Source: Bacteroidota bacterium (GTDB taxonomy: Bacteria > Bacteroidota > Rhodothermia > Rhodothermales > Bin80). From it: a stretch of 64,000 bases of DNA. Position numbers and translations under genes: made by a program. Position 1 is the first letter of the stretch; every line of letters begins with the position of its first letter. A model generated the notes under the pieces. That model was not told the DNA's origin. It ran no database searches and saw only the letters and a list, made by a program, of their open reading frames with translations. Shown piece by piece: positions 47,555-56,691 of the stretch. Location of the stretch: the NCBI GenBank assembly GCA_026709065.1, contig JAPOTS010000047.1, positions 1 through 64,000 of the forward strand, read 5' to 3'.

Positions 47555-47803
47555 GAAAATATTATTTTATTTAAGGGGCATGAGTTCAAGCCAACGTAAC
47601 AATACGACTATTACTCACTGATGTTACACAAAATTACTGATTAGATCGTAACTAATTAGCAAGATTGAAAAATCTTAGCAAATTTTTAACAAATCAATCA
47701 TTGATTTCAAATAAAATTAAGGCAAATTTTAGAATCGATCACGAAGAGTCGCAAATTTAGCACTTTGCGACCGCTGGGCAAAACGAATAAGTGCTTTGAA
47801 TTA

Positions 47804-48154
47804 TTACTGATGTGGTGAAGAATATTGACTTGGGCACATGGCTCTAAGCCTTGACCAAGTGTAGATTCCGCTGTTATGTCCATCATCCCAATGAAGTCTC
47901 AATCCAACACTACCTGCAATTTCTGCTTTCACATTTTCCCATCTCATGAGGGCTGGTACGCGAAATATTTCTGGATCAGGAAGTTCGTGCATCTTTTCAT
48001 GACCTTGACAGCCAGCGCATGGGCAGGCACGCCTTAACCCGTCTAATGGGAAGACAGAACGATGTCCATCTCCCCAGAGAATGATTAGGTTCTGGGATTC
48101 TTTCTCAATGATGACTCGCTTGCATAACAGTGCATCGTGAAGCAAGGTCATCAT
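47804..48154 (-). CDS. DUF971 (GBBH-like N-terminal) domain protein
   Basis: A 116-residue protein of the DUF971 family, related to the N-terminal domain of gamma-butyrobetaine hydroxylase. Hallmarks are LIILWGDGHRSVFPLDGLRR (Asp-Gly-His in the first strand), the metal- or cluster-binding CPCAGCQG (about 44-51), and LRLHWDDGHNSGIYTWSRLR with the closing CPSQY. In other bacteria the family often neighbours Mrp iron-sulfur carriers. It lies between the two sigma factor genes, 3 bp from the 48158 stop and on the same strand, so it is likely co-transcribed with the upstream sigma factor. Confidence 0.9.
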   Translation of the reverse strand: MMTLLHDALLCKRVIIEKESQNLIILWGDGHRSVFPLDGLRRACPCAGCQGHEKMHELPDPEIFRVPALMRWENVKAEIAGSVGLRLHWDDGHNSGIYTWSRLRAMCPSQYSSPHQ

Positions 48155-48157
48155 TGA

Positions 48158-48847
48158 TTAATTAGCACTGAGTTCGCTGATTGTTTTTTGAAGCTTATCA
48201 TCAAAAGGGTAAACATCCTTTAATAAATGTTTCATTTTACGACGGCCCCGATTGATACGACTTTTCACTGTTCCCATTGGAAGACCAGTGATTTCAGCAA
48301 TTTCATCATAAGCGAGTTCTTGAACATCTCTCAGAATAATGACTTCACGGAAGCTGTCAGGAAGAACATCAAGAGCTTTGAAAATAGAATTTTCCTGTAA
48401 AATAGATTCCGTGTGTTTGTCTGGTGCGAAGGATTCGTCGGGCAGAGGCATTTCATATTCTTCATTATCTCGGCTTGTTGATTGAATGGAATACATGTAA
48501 CGACGCTTCTGTTTACGATACTCGCTTCTAGCTAAATTACCAGCAATCGTGTAGAGCCATGTAGAGAATTTCGCAATCCGTTGATACGAATGTCGGTTAC
48601 GATGAACCCTCAAGAAAGTCTCTTGGAGAAGATCTTCACAGCGTTTCTTATCTGCTAAAAATCCAAATAGATAATGCATTAAACGCTCGCTATAACGGTC
48701 AACAAGGATATTGTATGCCTCGACAGTTCCTGCTTGGAAAAGCTCCATAAGATCCTCATCAAGCATTTTGTATAATGCATCATAGCGGCTGAGTGCTGAT
48801 ACTCGCTTCTCGCTACCACTGCGTATGATACGAGATGTCTTTGTCAA
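48158..48847 (-). CDS. RNA polymerase ECF-type sigma factor (second of two paralogues)
   Basis: 229-residue paralogue of the factor at 46856-47554, matching along the whole length. Region 2 has FQAGTVEAYNILVDRY, DLLQETFLRVHRNRHSYQRI and FSTWLYTIAGNLARSEYRKQ. Region 4 has VLPDSFREVIILRDVQELAY then the recognition helix GLPMGTVKSRINRGR, identical in both. The same EMPLPDE/SIQS linker is present. The C-terminus lacks the acidic run of its paralogue. Identical recognition helices suggest overlapping promoter sets. Upstream lies about 380 bp of non-coding DNA, likely with the promoter. No anti-sigma factor is visible. Confidence 0.93.
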   Translation of the reverse strand: MTKTSRIIRSGSEKRVSALSRYDALYKMLDEDLMELFQAGTVEAYNILVDRYSERLMHYLFGFLADKKRCEDLLQETFLRVHRNRHSYQRIAKFSTWLYTIAGNLARSEYRKQKRRYMYSIQSTSRDNEEYEMPLPDESFAPDKHTESILQENSIFKALDVLPDSFREVIILRDVQELAYDEIAEITGLPMGTVKSRINRGRRKMKHLLKDVYPFDDKLQKTISELSAN

Positions 48848-49228
48848 ATTAATTTCCGTTTAATAAATCACACGAATAACGGTGAGGATTCAGTAGATCA
48901 AATTCAATATAGTTAATTCTTGAACATCAAGGCGATCAAATTTAAGATCATCCGCTAAAAGATACCGATTTGTGAAACAAATTATGTAACATATGACTTT
49001 ATTTCAAGGCTATTAGATCATTTTTTATAAATAATATAGGATTTAATCAATTGCTTTCATTTTCGCACTGAGGATGATGTGATGTCTTAGAGCTTCACGG
49101 TGCCTAATTGACCTCTTTGATCATCAGTAGTGCATGTTCATACAGTTCAATGATTGAGTATAACAATAGATTAGTGACACACTATTTAAAGATAGAGTTT
49201 AGCAGAAACCAACGAATAACACGTTCAA
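48848..49228. other. Intergenic region between divergent sigma and smr genes
   Basis: About 380 bp carrying the promoter of the minus-strand sigma factor operon and of the plus-strand smr gene. It is AT-rich with several TTT and AAA tracts. I see no inverted repeat of operator size, no RNA and no extra ORF. Confidence 0.4.
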
Positions 49229-49519
49229 ATGAAGAATGAAGTTACGAAATATCCGATTGATGGAATCCTAGATCTTCATACATTTCATCCAAGAGATGTA
49301 GCAGATGTGACAGAGGAGTATTTACGGGTATGTCAGATTGAGGGGATTTTGCGTGTACGAATCATACACGGTAAAGGAACGGGAACACTCCGAAGATTAG
49401 TTCAAGATGTTCTTGAACAATCACCGATCGTTGAAGTCTAGCACACCTCCACCGATCGAAGCAGTTGGGGTGCAACGATTGTAACGCTTAAGAATCGGAC
49501 TGACTCAATACGCGCCTAA
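49229..49519 (+). pseudogene. Smr-domain protein interrupted by an amber codon
   Basis: The Smr (MutS2 C-terminal) domain nicks or binds branched DNA or RNA. The first 70 codons have its core: LDLHTFHPRDVADVTEEYL, then VRIIHGKGTGTLRRLVQDV. A TAG at 49439-49441 ends this frame exactly where the final helix and strand should begin. The same frame continues HTSTDRSSWGATIVTLKN to TAA at 49517-49519, and WGATIV is the conserved Smr ending. A single in-frame stop therefore splits an otherwise complete 96-codon gene. Other genes here end in TAG normally, so programmed readthrough is unlikely. The 3' end overlaps the convergent mdh gene. Confidence 0.75.
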
Positions 49520-50435
49520 GGGCCTCAAAGTTACTCCGAATGTGATCAGCAGATACATTGAGTAGCGCCTTTTCGGACTCGTTTAGATCTACGGCAATGA
49601 TTTCTTCAATTCCTGAGCGTCCAAGTCGGACAGGTAGTCCAATAAATAGATCTGACAGTCCATACTCACCAGAGGGACGAACAGCACAAGGAAGCACTCT
49701 ACCTGAGTCTTTGACGATGGCTTCAACCATCTCGGCAGCCGCAGCACCGGGGGCATACCAAGCTGAAGTACCCATCAACTGTACGATTTCTCCACCACCA
49801 CTTTTTGTTCGCTCAACAATGGCATCAATTCGTTTTTCAGAGAGGAGCTCGGTTAACGGAATCCCGCCAACGCTCGTATAGCGGGGCAGAGGAACCATTG
49901 TATCACCATGCCCACCCATCAATAAGGCTTCAATATCTTTGACGGAAGCTCCCAAATCTGCAGAAATGAAGGCCCTATACCGTGCTGTATCTAGCACACC
50001 TGCCATACCAAAGACACGGCTTGAGGGGAAGCCACTGGCTTCATGGGCCACATAAGACATCACATCAAGGGGGTTAGAGATTACGATAATGATGGCATCA
50101 GGACTATGAGCGACAAACGATTCGGTCACAGAGCGCACAATCTTAGCGTTAATTCCTAATAGGTCATCCCGGCTCATTCCAGGCCTCCGTGGTACACCAC
50201 TAGTAATCACACAAATATTTGAGTTAGCAGTTTCACTGTAATCATTGGTGACTCCACGAACGGTAGTATCAAATAAATGAATAGGAGCTGACTCAGCGAT
50301 ATCAAGAGCTTTTCCCTCAGATAACCCTTCTTTGATATCAATCAACACGACTTCATTGACCATGTCCTTGCGAGCCACACATTCAGCAACAGTGGCTCCG
50401 ACATTTCCAGCACCAATAACGGTAATTTTTAGCAT
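49488..50435 (-). CDS. mdh: Malate dehydrogenase
   Basis: It oxidises malate to oxaloacetate with NAD in the TCA cycle. It has 315 residues with the dinucleotide motif ITVIGAGNVGATVAECVA (4-21) and the NAD-selective Asp in VVLIDIKEGLSEGKALDI. The active-site block VPRRPGMSRDDLL contains the substrate Arg. The catalytic His/Asp region is LMGGHGDTMVPLPRYTSVGG, and ISNPLDVMSYVA is also present. This is the LDH-like bacterial type of MDH. It overlaps the 3' continuation of the smr gene on the other strand by about 30 bp. It diverges from the exonuclease gene. Confidence 0.97.
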   Translation of the reverse strand: MLKITVIGAGNVGATVAECVARKDMVNEVVLIDIKEGLSEGKALDIAESAPIHLFDTTVRGVTNDYSETANSNICVITSGVPRRPGMSRDDLLGINAKIVRSVTESFVAHSPDAIIIVISNPLDVMSYVAHEASGFPSSRVFGMAGVLDTARYRAFISADLGASVKDIEALLMGGHGDTMVPLPRYTSVGGIPLTELLSEKRIDAIVERTKSGGGEIVQLMGTSAWYAPGAAAAEMVEAIVKDSGRVLPCAVRPSGEYGLSDLFIGLPVRLGRSGIEEIIAVDLNESEKALLNVSADHIRSNFEALRRVLSQSDS

Positions 50436-50519
50436 CTAAAATATTGAAGTTAAGTAACAAAACGATCCAGCAATTGTATACGCGCAACTAAATAAAATTG
50501 CCTAATTAATAAAGTCATT

Positions 50520-52157
50520 ATGCTGATTAAGGATGCAAATCTTGTAATTGTTGATGTAGAAACGACAGGAATTGATCCAAACCATGAACGAATCATAGAA
50601 TTGGCAGCAGTTAAAATCCGTGGTGACAACGTTGAAGATACGTTTGAATCATTCGTTGATCCAGAACGGGCAATCCCCAGAGTAATTACAAGATTAACAG
50701 GAATTACATCGGCTGATGTTTTTGGCGCACCACGAGCCTATGAGATATTGCCTGATTTTGTTGATTTTTTGGGAAATGCGGTATTTGTAGCGCATAACTG
50801 TTCCTTTGACTGGAACTTTATTGAAACGGAGCTACTTCGTGCACAGCTCCCAAAGCTAAGAAATTCAACACTGTGCACCGTACGCGTAGCGAGACGTTTA
50901 CTTACTGGGCTACCATCTAGAAGCTTAGGAAGCCTGATAAAATTTTTTCACATTAAACCGAATCATCGTCATCGTGCCTTGAGTGATGTTCTGTCAACGC
51001 ATCAAGTATTGAATCACTTGATTGATAGATTGGAAAAACAGCATGGAATCACCGAATTAGATCAACTCTTACGATTTCAAAATTCTCGGTATGAGAAAAA
51101 GTCCATCAAGAAAAATCTCCCGAAGATTGAATATATTTTAACTCAGCTTCCAGATGCTTCAGGTGTATATAAAATGTTTAACAAAGATGGCCGCATCCTA
51201 TACATCGGGAAATCAAAGAGTCTCAAAGATCGGGTACGTAGCTACTTTACAGGGATTGAGAGCCATGCAAGGCATACGCGCGAAATGATTCGGCAAGTCC
51301 AAGACATCCAATGGACGGTGACGCAAACCGAATTAGAGGCATTATTGCTTGAATCCAGACTGATCAAGGAATTTGCACCCCATTTCAATAAGGCGGGGCG
51401 AACCTACAGGCACAGACCGTGTATTCGCTTAGGAATGATTGGGAATTCTTCATGGGTCACTGTTGTAGAGCATATTCACTCAGATGGGGGGAAGCATTTT
51501 GGGCCCATATCTAGCCGTAAGGAAGCTTCACGATTGGCACAGGCATTAGTACGTTTATTTGGAGATAAATCAGATACTTTTAGATCTTTTGAACGAGATG
51601 GTGTGGGCTTAACGTCCTCAAAGATCGGGGGGCGTTTGACTGATGAAGGACTCCGTAATGCCCAGGCATTATTAGAGGGAAGAGATACTCAATCATTGGC
51701 GACTCTGTTGAATGAAATTAACGAAGCCTCTAAAGACCAAGCGTATGAAATCGCCGCTCAAAAACGCAATTTTTTAAATTTATTGGAGTCCATTCAATCT
51801 CGCCCTGACTTTTTAAGGACCCCATTATTGGAACGTACTGGCTCGGTTGTTTACCAACGTAAGCCGTCAACTGAAATTCATTTCATGGTTTGTGGTGTCC
51901 CAGTCGTCCACCTCAAATGGACAGGGGATCACGACCTCTTGAAAACAGCTACATCGAAATTTTATGAAGATGCTGTGACATCAGTGGATCGTGTGACGGC
52001 TCACCACATGGATGCTATTAGTGTCATGGGAGCTTGGATGTATAAGCAAAAAAATCATATTTCCGTTATCCCATTTAGCGTAAATGAACAACCACAAAAT
52101 TTTGAAGGTAAATTGCTTGCGATCCTAGAAAATGAATCAATTATCAAAAAAAAGTGA
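50520..52157 (+). CDS. Fused DnaQ-like exonuclease / GIY-YIG endonuclease
   Basis: 545 residues joining two nucleases. Residues 1-165 are a DEDDh 3'-5' exonuclease: VIVDVETTGIDP (Asp12, Glu14), FVAHNCSFDWNFIE, and NHRHRALSDVLSTHQVLNHL (final His/Asp). Residues about 207-290 are a UvrC/Cho-type GIY-YIG domain: LPDASGVYKMFNKDGRILYI followed by GKSKSLKDRVRSYFTG, with EALLLESRLIKEFAPHFN containing the catalytic Glu. The remaining 255 residues are less conserved. This fusion is known in actinobacteria and others and is thought to process damaged DNA. No repair gene neighbours it; nuoJ follows. Confidence 0.93.
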   Translation: MLIKDANLVIVDVETTGIDPNHERIIELAAVKIRGDNVEDTFESFVDPERAIPRVITRLTGITSADVFGAPRAYEILPDFVDFLGNAVFVAHNCSFDWNFIETELLRAQLPKLRNSTLCTVRVARRLLTGLPSRSLGSLIKFFHIKPNHRHRALSDVLSTHQVLNHLIDRLEKQHGITELDQLLRFQNSRYEKKSIKKNLPKIEYILTQLPDASGVYKMFNKDGRILYIGKSKSLKDRVRSYFTGIESHARHTREMIRQVQDIQWTVTQTELEALLLESRLIKEFAPHFNKAGRTYRHRPCIRLGMIGNSSWVTVVEHIHSDGGKHFGPISSRKEASRLAQALVRLFGDKSDTFRSFERDGVGLTSSKIGGRLTDEGLRNAQALLEGRDTQSLATLLNEINEASKDQAYEIAAQKRNFLNLLESIQSRPDFLRTPLLERTGSVVYQRKPSTEIHFMVCGVPVVHLKWTGDHDLLKTATSKFYEDAVTSVDRVTAHHMDAISVMGAWMYKQKNHISVIPFSVNEQPQNFEGKLLAILENESIIKKK

Positions 52158-52233
52158 GATATAAATTCCCATTATGATGCATAGCTACCAAAATATTCCT
52201 AAATTTGCAGAAATTAGATTGTAGGCCCATTTG

Positions 52234-52737
52234 ATGTTTCCTGAAGTCTTTTTTATTGTGTCTAGTGTTGTGGCTGTATTCGCAGCATTAGCGATGCTCA
52301 TTTCGCGTAGCCCAGTTCAGAGCGCCTTATGGCTGATTTTAGTAATGTTGTGTGTTGCAGGTTTGTATGTGACACTTAGTGCTGACTTTATCGCAGTTGT
52401 TCAAGTACTCGTTTATGCAGGCGCGATCATGGTGTTATTTTTGTTTGTCATTATGCTACTTAACTTAGGCGCAGTACCTCAGTTAGAAAAAATAGATTTC
52501 AAAAAAGGGTTAGGTTTTGTGCTGCTGACGGTCATCTTAGCACAGTTGGTCTATATTACATCAACAACGTCTACAGCACTGTCATCAAAAGTCATTGAAA
52601 ATCCTGAAACAGGATCGGCATTAAAGATTGCTGAAGAATTATTTACAAGATATCTACTTCCCTTTGAAATGATTGGAATCCTACTGTTGGTTGCAACAGT
52701 AGGGGCCGTTATTCTTGCTAAGCGTACATTTGAATAA
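52234..52737 (+). CDS. nuoJ: NADH-quinone oxidoreductase subunit J
   Basis: Small membrane subunit of complex I, 167 residues with five hydrophobic helices: [56 protein letters not shown] (the NuoJ-typical YAGAIMVLF motif) and two C-terminal helices. The ATG at 52234 is used; a TTG just upstream is less likely. It is the first of a run of seven genes to 60,027. Genes for nuoA-I are not adjacent, so this cluster is a separate unit. nuoK starts 4 bp after its stop. Confidence 0.95.
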   Translation: MFPEVFFIVSSVVAVFAALAMLISRSPVQSALWLILVMLCVAGLYVTLSADFIAVVQVLVYAGAIMVLFLFVIMLLNLGAVPQLEKIDFKKGLGFVLLTVILAQLVYITSTTSTALSSKVIENPETGSALKIAEELFTRYLLPFEMIGILLLVATVGAVILAKRTFE

Positions 52738-52741
52738 ATTG

Positions 52742-53047
52742 ATGGGAATTCCACTTACCTGGTACTTAACACTCAGTGCAGTTCTATTTTCTATAGGAGT
52801 GATGGGGGTGTTGTTTAGAAGTAACCTGATCATCATTTTGATGTCTGTTGAATTGATGCTTAATGCGGTGAATATTACGCTGATTGCATTTGCCCAATTC
52901 ATGGGTGATGTATCAGGTCAAATTTTAGTGTTTTTTGTTATTTCGGTTGCTGCCGCCGAAGCAGCGATTGGCCTCGCGATCGTCATCGCCATTTTCCGTA
53001 ATAAACTTACTATTGATGTTAATAATATCAAGCTGTTTAGGCACTAA
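52742..53047 (+). CDS. nuoK: NADH-quinone oxidoreductase subunit K
   Basis: 101-residue membrane subunit with three helices. The ATG at 52742 ([20 protein letters not shown]) matches normal NuoK starts. Key carboxylates lie in [11 protein letters not shown] and [18 protein letters not shown], the Glu residues (KGlu36- and KGlu72-type) needed for proton transfer. It belongs to the same transcript as nuoJ and nuoL, with 8 bp to the latter. Confidence 0.96.
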   Translation: MGIPLTWYLTLSAVLFSIGVMGVLFRSNLIIILMSVELMLNAVNITLIAFAQFMGDVSGQILVFFVISVAAAEAAIGLAIVIAIFRNKLTIDVNNIKLFRH

Positions 53048-53055
53048 GTCAATTT

Positions 53056-55050
53056 ATGTCAACTAAACTCGCTGTTCAGCTGATCATACTGTTGCCACTC
53101 ATCGGGGCAACAGTACTCGGATTGTTTCCTCTTTTTGCTCGGGGATTACGTCAACACAAGACGCTTTTAGGCACCGTAGGAACGCTCATCGTTGCTGTTC
53201 CTTTCGGTCTCACGTTTAGTTTATTTGCCCAGGGAGTTGACACCCCTGTGGTGACATCCATGTATACATGGATGGGGGTAGGAGATTTTTCGGTGAATAT
53301 AGCTTATCGGATTGATCAACTGTCGCTGATCATGACCTTGGTTGTCACAGGTGTTGGAGCATTGATCCATTTGTATGCAATTGGTTATATGGCTGAGGAT
53401 CGTTCCTTTTGGAAATTCTTTTCTTACCTCAATCTGTTTATCTTCATGATGCTCAACCTAGTATTGGCTGATAATTTATTGGTCGTGTTTCTAGGTTGGG
53501 AGGGGGTTGGACTCTGCTCCTATCTTCTAATAGGGTTTTGGTATGAACAGAAGAAAAACAGTGCTGCGGCAAGTAAAGCGTTCATTGTCAATAGGGTGGG
53601 GGACTTTGCATTTCTGATTGCAATGTTCATCTTGGTGAAAGAGCTTGGGAGTTTAGATTTTGCTACGGTTCTTTCAGGAGCCGAAATGATGTCGGATGTG
53701 ACGATAGCATGGGTCGTACTTCTGTTGTTTTTGGGAGCCACTGGAAAAAGTGCTCAGATTCCATTATTTGTCTGGCTTCCCGATGCCATGGCTGGTCCTA
53801 CACCAGTGTCTGCCCTCATCCATGCTGCCACCATGGTTACCAGTGGACTGTATTTATTAGCACGACTTTCCCCACTTGTTCTGATGGCTCCCGAAGTGAT
53901 GGTAGTGATTGCCATTGTAGGAGCGACCACCGCGATTGTTGCAGCGACAATCGCATTGACACAGACGGATATAAAACGTGTTCTTGCCTATTCAACCGTT
54001 TCTCAATTAGGGTATATGTTTATGGCAGCTGGTGTGGGTGCATTTTTCGTTGCAATTTTTCATGTCGTCACACATGCATTCTTCAAAGCATGCTTGTTTC
54101 TTGGCTCTGGCAGTGTCATACACGGAATGCATCATGTAGAACATGAAATTAAGGAAAAAGGGTATGAGGGATCGTTTGATGCTCAGGATATGAGTTTCAT
54201 GGGAGGATTGAAAAACTACATGCCTATCACGCGCTGGACCTATCTGTTATCTACACTTGCGATTGCGGGCATCCCGTTGACAGCAGGATTTTTCTCCAAG
54301 GATGAGATCCTCTTCAAAGCCTTTGAATATGGAGCTGACGGGAATCTTTACGCTTGGTTTGTTTGGGGCATCGGAATCCTGACCGCACTGTTGACTGCAT
54401 TTTATATGATGCGCTCCTATATGCTGACCTTTGAAGGCAGTTCTAGGTGGCCGATGAACGATCAGATTCATCCCCATGAATCTCCAGGTACCATGACGAT
54501 GCCTCTGGTAATTTTGGCTGGCTTATCAATGATAGGAGGGGCGATTGGATTTCCAAAGGTTGCAGAAAAAATCGGATTATCTAATTGGATTCACGACTAT
54601 TTGGTTGGGCATGGCGATCATTTAGGCCCTGTTGCTGAGCCAGACATTCATTCCCATGTCAGTGTAGCAGCCGAAATCGGATTAATTCTTCTTGGGGCCG
54701 CGATTGCAGTTATTGGGGTGCTATGGGCATGGCGCTTCTTTGCTAAATATGAACTCGGAGGAGATGAACTGATACGAAGCAGATTTGGTGCTTTATATCG
54801 CTGGTGGAATACGAGTTATTACTGGGATATGTTTTATGATCGTACAATTGTACGTCCTATCATTGGAGGGGCTCAGAAAGCGCTTGCTCCATTTGACAAG
54901 TATATCGTGGATGGAATCGTCAATACTCTTGGGCGCATCTCAATGGCATTAAGTTGGTTGTTTGGTCGTTTTCAGACTGGTGTAGTTCAGAATTATGCCC
55001 TTGCAATCGTCTTAGGAACTGTGATCTTGATTGCCCTGTTTTTATTTTAA
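53056..55050 (+). CDS. nuoL: NADH-quinone oxidoreductase subunit L
   Basis: The large antiporter-like subunit (664 residues, about 16 membrane helices). Signature motifs are FLGWEGVGLCSYLLIGFWYE (trans-membrane Glu of the antiporter family), KSAQIPLFVWLPDAMAGPTP followed by VSALIHAATMVTSG, and DIKRVLAYSTVSQLGYMF. The C-terminal segment forms the long lateral helix and anchor (NYALAIVLGTVILIALFLF). It drives proton (or sodium) movement coupled to NADH oxidation. Length is normal. Confidence 0.96.
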   Translation: MSTKLAVQLIILLPLIGATVLGLFPLFARGLRQHKTLLGTVGTLIVAVPFGLTFSLFAQGVDTPVVTSMYTWMGVGDFSVNIAYRIDQLSLIMTLVVTGVGALIHLYAIGYMAEDRSFWKFFSYLNLFIFMMLNLVLADNLLVVFLGWEGVGLCSYLLIGFWYEQKKNSAAASKAFIVNRVGDFAFLIAMFILVKELGSLDFATVLSGAEMMSDVTIAWVVLLLFLGATGKSAQIPLFVWLPDAMAGPTPVSALIHAATMVTSGLYLLARLSPLVLMAPEVMVVIAIVGATTAIVAATIALTQTDIKRVLAYSTVSQLGYMFMAAGVGAFFVAIFHVVTHAFFKACLFLGSGSVIHGMHHVEHEIKEKGYEGSFDAQDMSFMGGLKNYMPITRWTYLLSTLAIAGIPLTAGFFSKDEILFKAFEYGADGNLYAWFVWGIGILTALLTAFYMMRSYMLTFEGSSRWPMNDQIHPHESPGTMTMPLVILAGLSMIGGAIGFPKVAEKIGLSNWIHDYLVGHGDHLGPVAEPDIHSHVSVAAEIGLILLGAAIAVIGVLWAWRFFAKYELGGDELIRSRFGALYRWWNTSYYWDMFYDRTIVRPIIGGAQKALAPFDKYIVDGIVNTLGRISMALSWLFGRFQTGVVQNYALAIVLGTVILIALFLF

Positions 55051-55068
55051 TTTTGTGAAGAACGTGCT

Positions 55069-56682
55069 ATGGAGCTCCCAAATCTGTTAACGGTGATCAT
55101 TTTTTTACCATTGGTAGGATCGCTTCTCTTGCTTTTTGCTCCCAGCGATCGCTCGGTGAAATGGTTTGCACTTATCGTGACGCTTGGCGCATTTGTGTTA
55201 TCGTTGCCTTTGTGGTTTGGTTTTGATGTGGTCAATGCGGCAGATCTGCAATTTCGGGGAATTGAATTCCCATTGATTTCTGAGACTCTTGATGTGCGGT
55301 ATTTAATCGGGATTGATGGGTTCAGTTTACTATTAGTGTTGTTAACGACATTTCTAGGGCCGATCATTGTTTTGTGCTCATGGAATTATATTACAAAGAG
55401 TACCAAAGCCTACTATATTCTGTTGTTGATACTCCAGACAGGAATGACCGGAGTATTTTGTGCCTTTGATATACTTTTATTTTATATCTTCTTTGAATTG
55501 ACACTTATCCCGATGTATTTCCTTATCGGGATTTGGGGAGGGGAGAGGCGTATTTACGCAGCCATCAAGTTTGTAATCTATACAATGGCTGGGTCACTAC
55601 TCATGTTAATTGCAATTATATATCTTGGATATGCTGCGGGCAATGCGGTCAATGATGGAATATTTACCACCAACTACTTCAAGCTCTTGGAGTTTGATGT
55701 GCCTTTTGGAATGCAAACTTGGCTGTTTATTTTGTTTGCGTTTGCATTTGCGATCAAGGTTCCTATTTTCCCTTTCCATACGTGGCTTCCAGATGCGCAT
55801 GTTCAGGCCCCAACAGGTGGGTCGGTTGTTCTGGCGGGAGTTCTTCTAAAAATGGGTACCTATGGTCTCGTTCGCTTTTGCCTCCCCTTTTTCCCGAGTG
55901 CCTCGGCATCTCATACCCTATTAATTGGCATTTTTGCAGTGATTGGAATCGTATATGGTGCGTTGGTATCTAGGGCACAAACTGATGCAAAAAAATTGGT
56001 TGCTTATTCAAGTGTCAGTCACTTAGGTTTTGTCGTTCTGGGAATTTTTGCGTTAACCTTGGAAAGCCTGCAGGGAGCGATGATTCAGATGATCAATCAT
56101 GGGATTTCCACGGGAGCGTTATTCTTAATTGTTGGAATGTTATACGAGCGGCGCCATACGCGTTTAATGTCTGATTATGGAGGAATTGCTAAATCAGTCC
56201 CCGTCTTAACATTTTTTATGGTACTAACTGTATTAGCAAGTGCAGGACTTCCAGGATTAAATGGGTTTGTTGGCGAGTTTTTGATCTTGGTTGGTGCGTT
56301 TAGTAGTGATGCTCCTGGGATGCAGACGCTCACGATTATTGCGACCACTGGAGTTATTTTAGCCGCAGTATATTTGTTATGGATGGTCAGTCGAATGTTT
56401 TTCGGCCCATTGACACACGAGGCCAATCGCACAATGCCTGATCTCAATTTTAGAGAGTTAGTCATTCTTGTTCCAATGGCCTTGTTGATGATTATACTCG
56501 GACTGATGCCTCAACCATTTTTGAAAGTAAGTGAGCCTTCGGCAAATCGGTTGCTCAATGTGATTGAGCAAAAACGCGCTTTTGCCGAAAGTGATGATCC
56601 CAATCTGCAGCGTAGGTTTGAAATGAATGATAGAAGAATTCCTACCGGGTCACCTGATCCTCCATCTGTTCTGAAACCGTAA
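55069..56682 (+). CDS. nuoM: NADH-quinone oxidoreductase subunit M
   Basis: 537-residue antiporter-like membrane subunit. FFELTLIPMYFLIGIWGGER carries the trans-membrane Glu (NuoM E144-type), KVPIFPFHTWLPDAHVQAP the conserved Lys/His segment, and DAKKLVAYSSVSHLGFVVLG the second antiporter motif. The C-terminus extends as a hydrophilic tail (about 500-537) ending DPPSVLKP. It precedes the nhaD-like gene by 9 bp, within the same operon. Confidence 0.96.
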   Translation: MELPNLLTVIIFLPLVGSLLLLFAPSDRSVKWFALIVTLGAFVLSLPLWFGFDVVNAADLQFRGIEFPLISETLDVRYLIGIDGFSLLLVLLTTFLGPIIVLCSWNYITKSTKAYYILLLILQTGMTGVFCAFDILLFYIFFELTLIPMYFLIGIWGGERRIYAAIKFVIYTMAGSLLMLIAIIYLGYAAGNAVNDGIFTTNYFKLLEFDVPFGMQTWLFILFAFAFAIKVPIFPFHTWLPDAHVQAPTGGSVVLAGVLLKMGTYGLVRFCLPFFPSASASHTLLIGIFAVIGIVYGALVSRAQTDAKKLVAYSSVSHLGFVVLGIFALTLESLQGAMIQMINHGISTGALFLIVGMLYERRHTRLMSDYGGIAKSVPVLTFFMVLTVLASAGLPGLNGFVGEFLILVGAFSSDAPGMQTLTIIATTGVILAAVYLLWMVSRMFFGPLTHEANRTMPDLNFRELVILVPMALLMIILGLMPQPFLKVSEPSANRLLNVIEQKRAFAESDDPNLQRRFEMNDRRIPTGSPDPPSVLKP

Positions 56683-56691
56683 AACCCAAGT

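Noticed and set aside
52200-52207. TAAATTTG resembling a Bacteroidota -7 promoter element before nuoJ
   Set aside because: No matching upstream -33 TTG at the right spacing, so chance is likely in AT-rich DNA.
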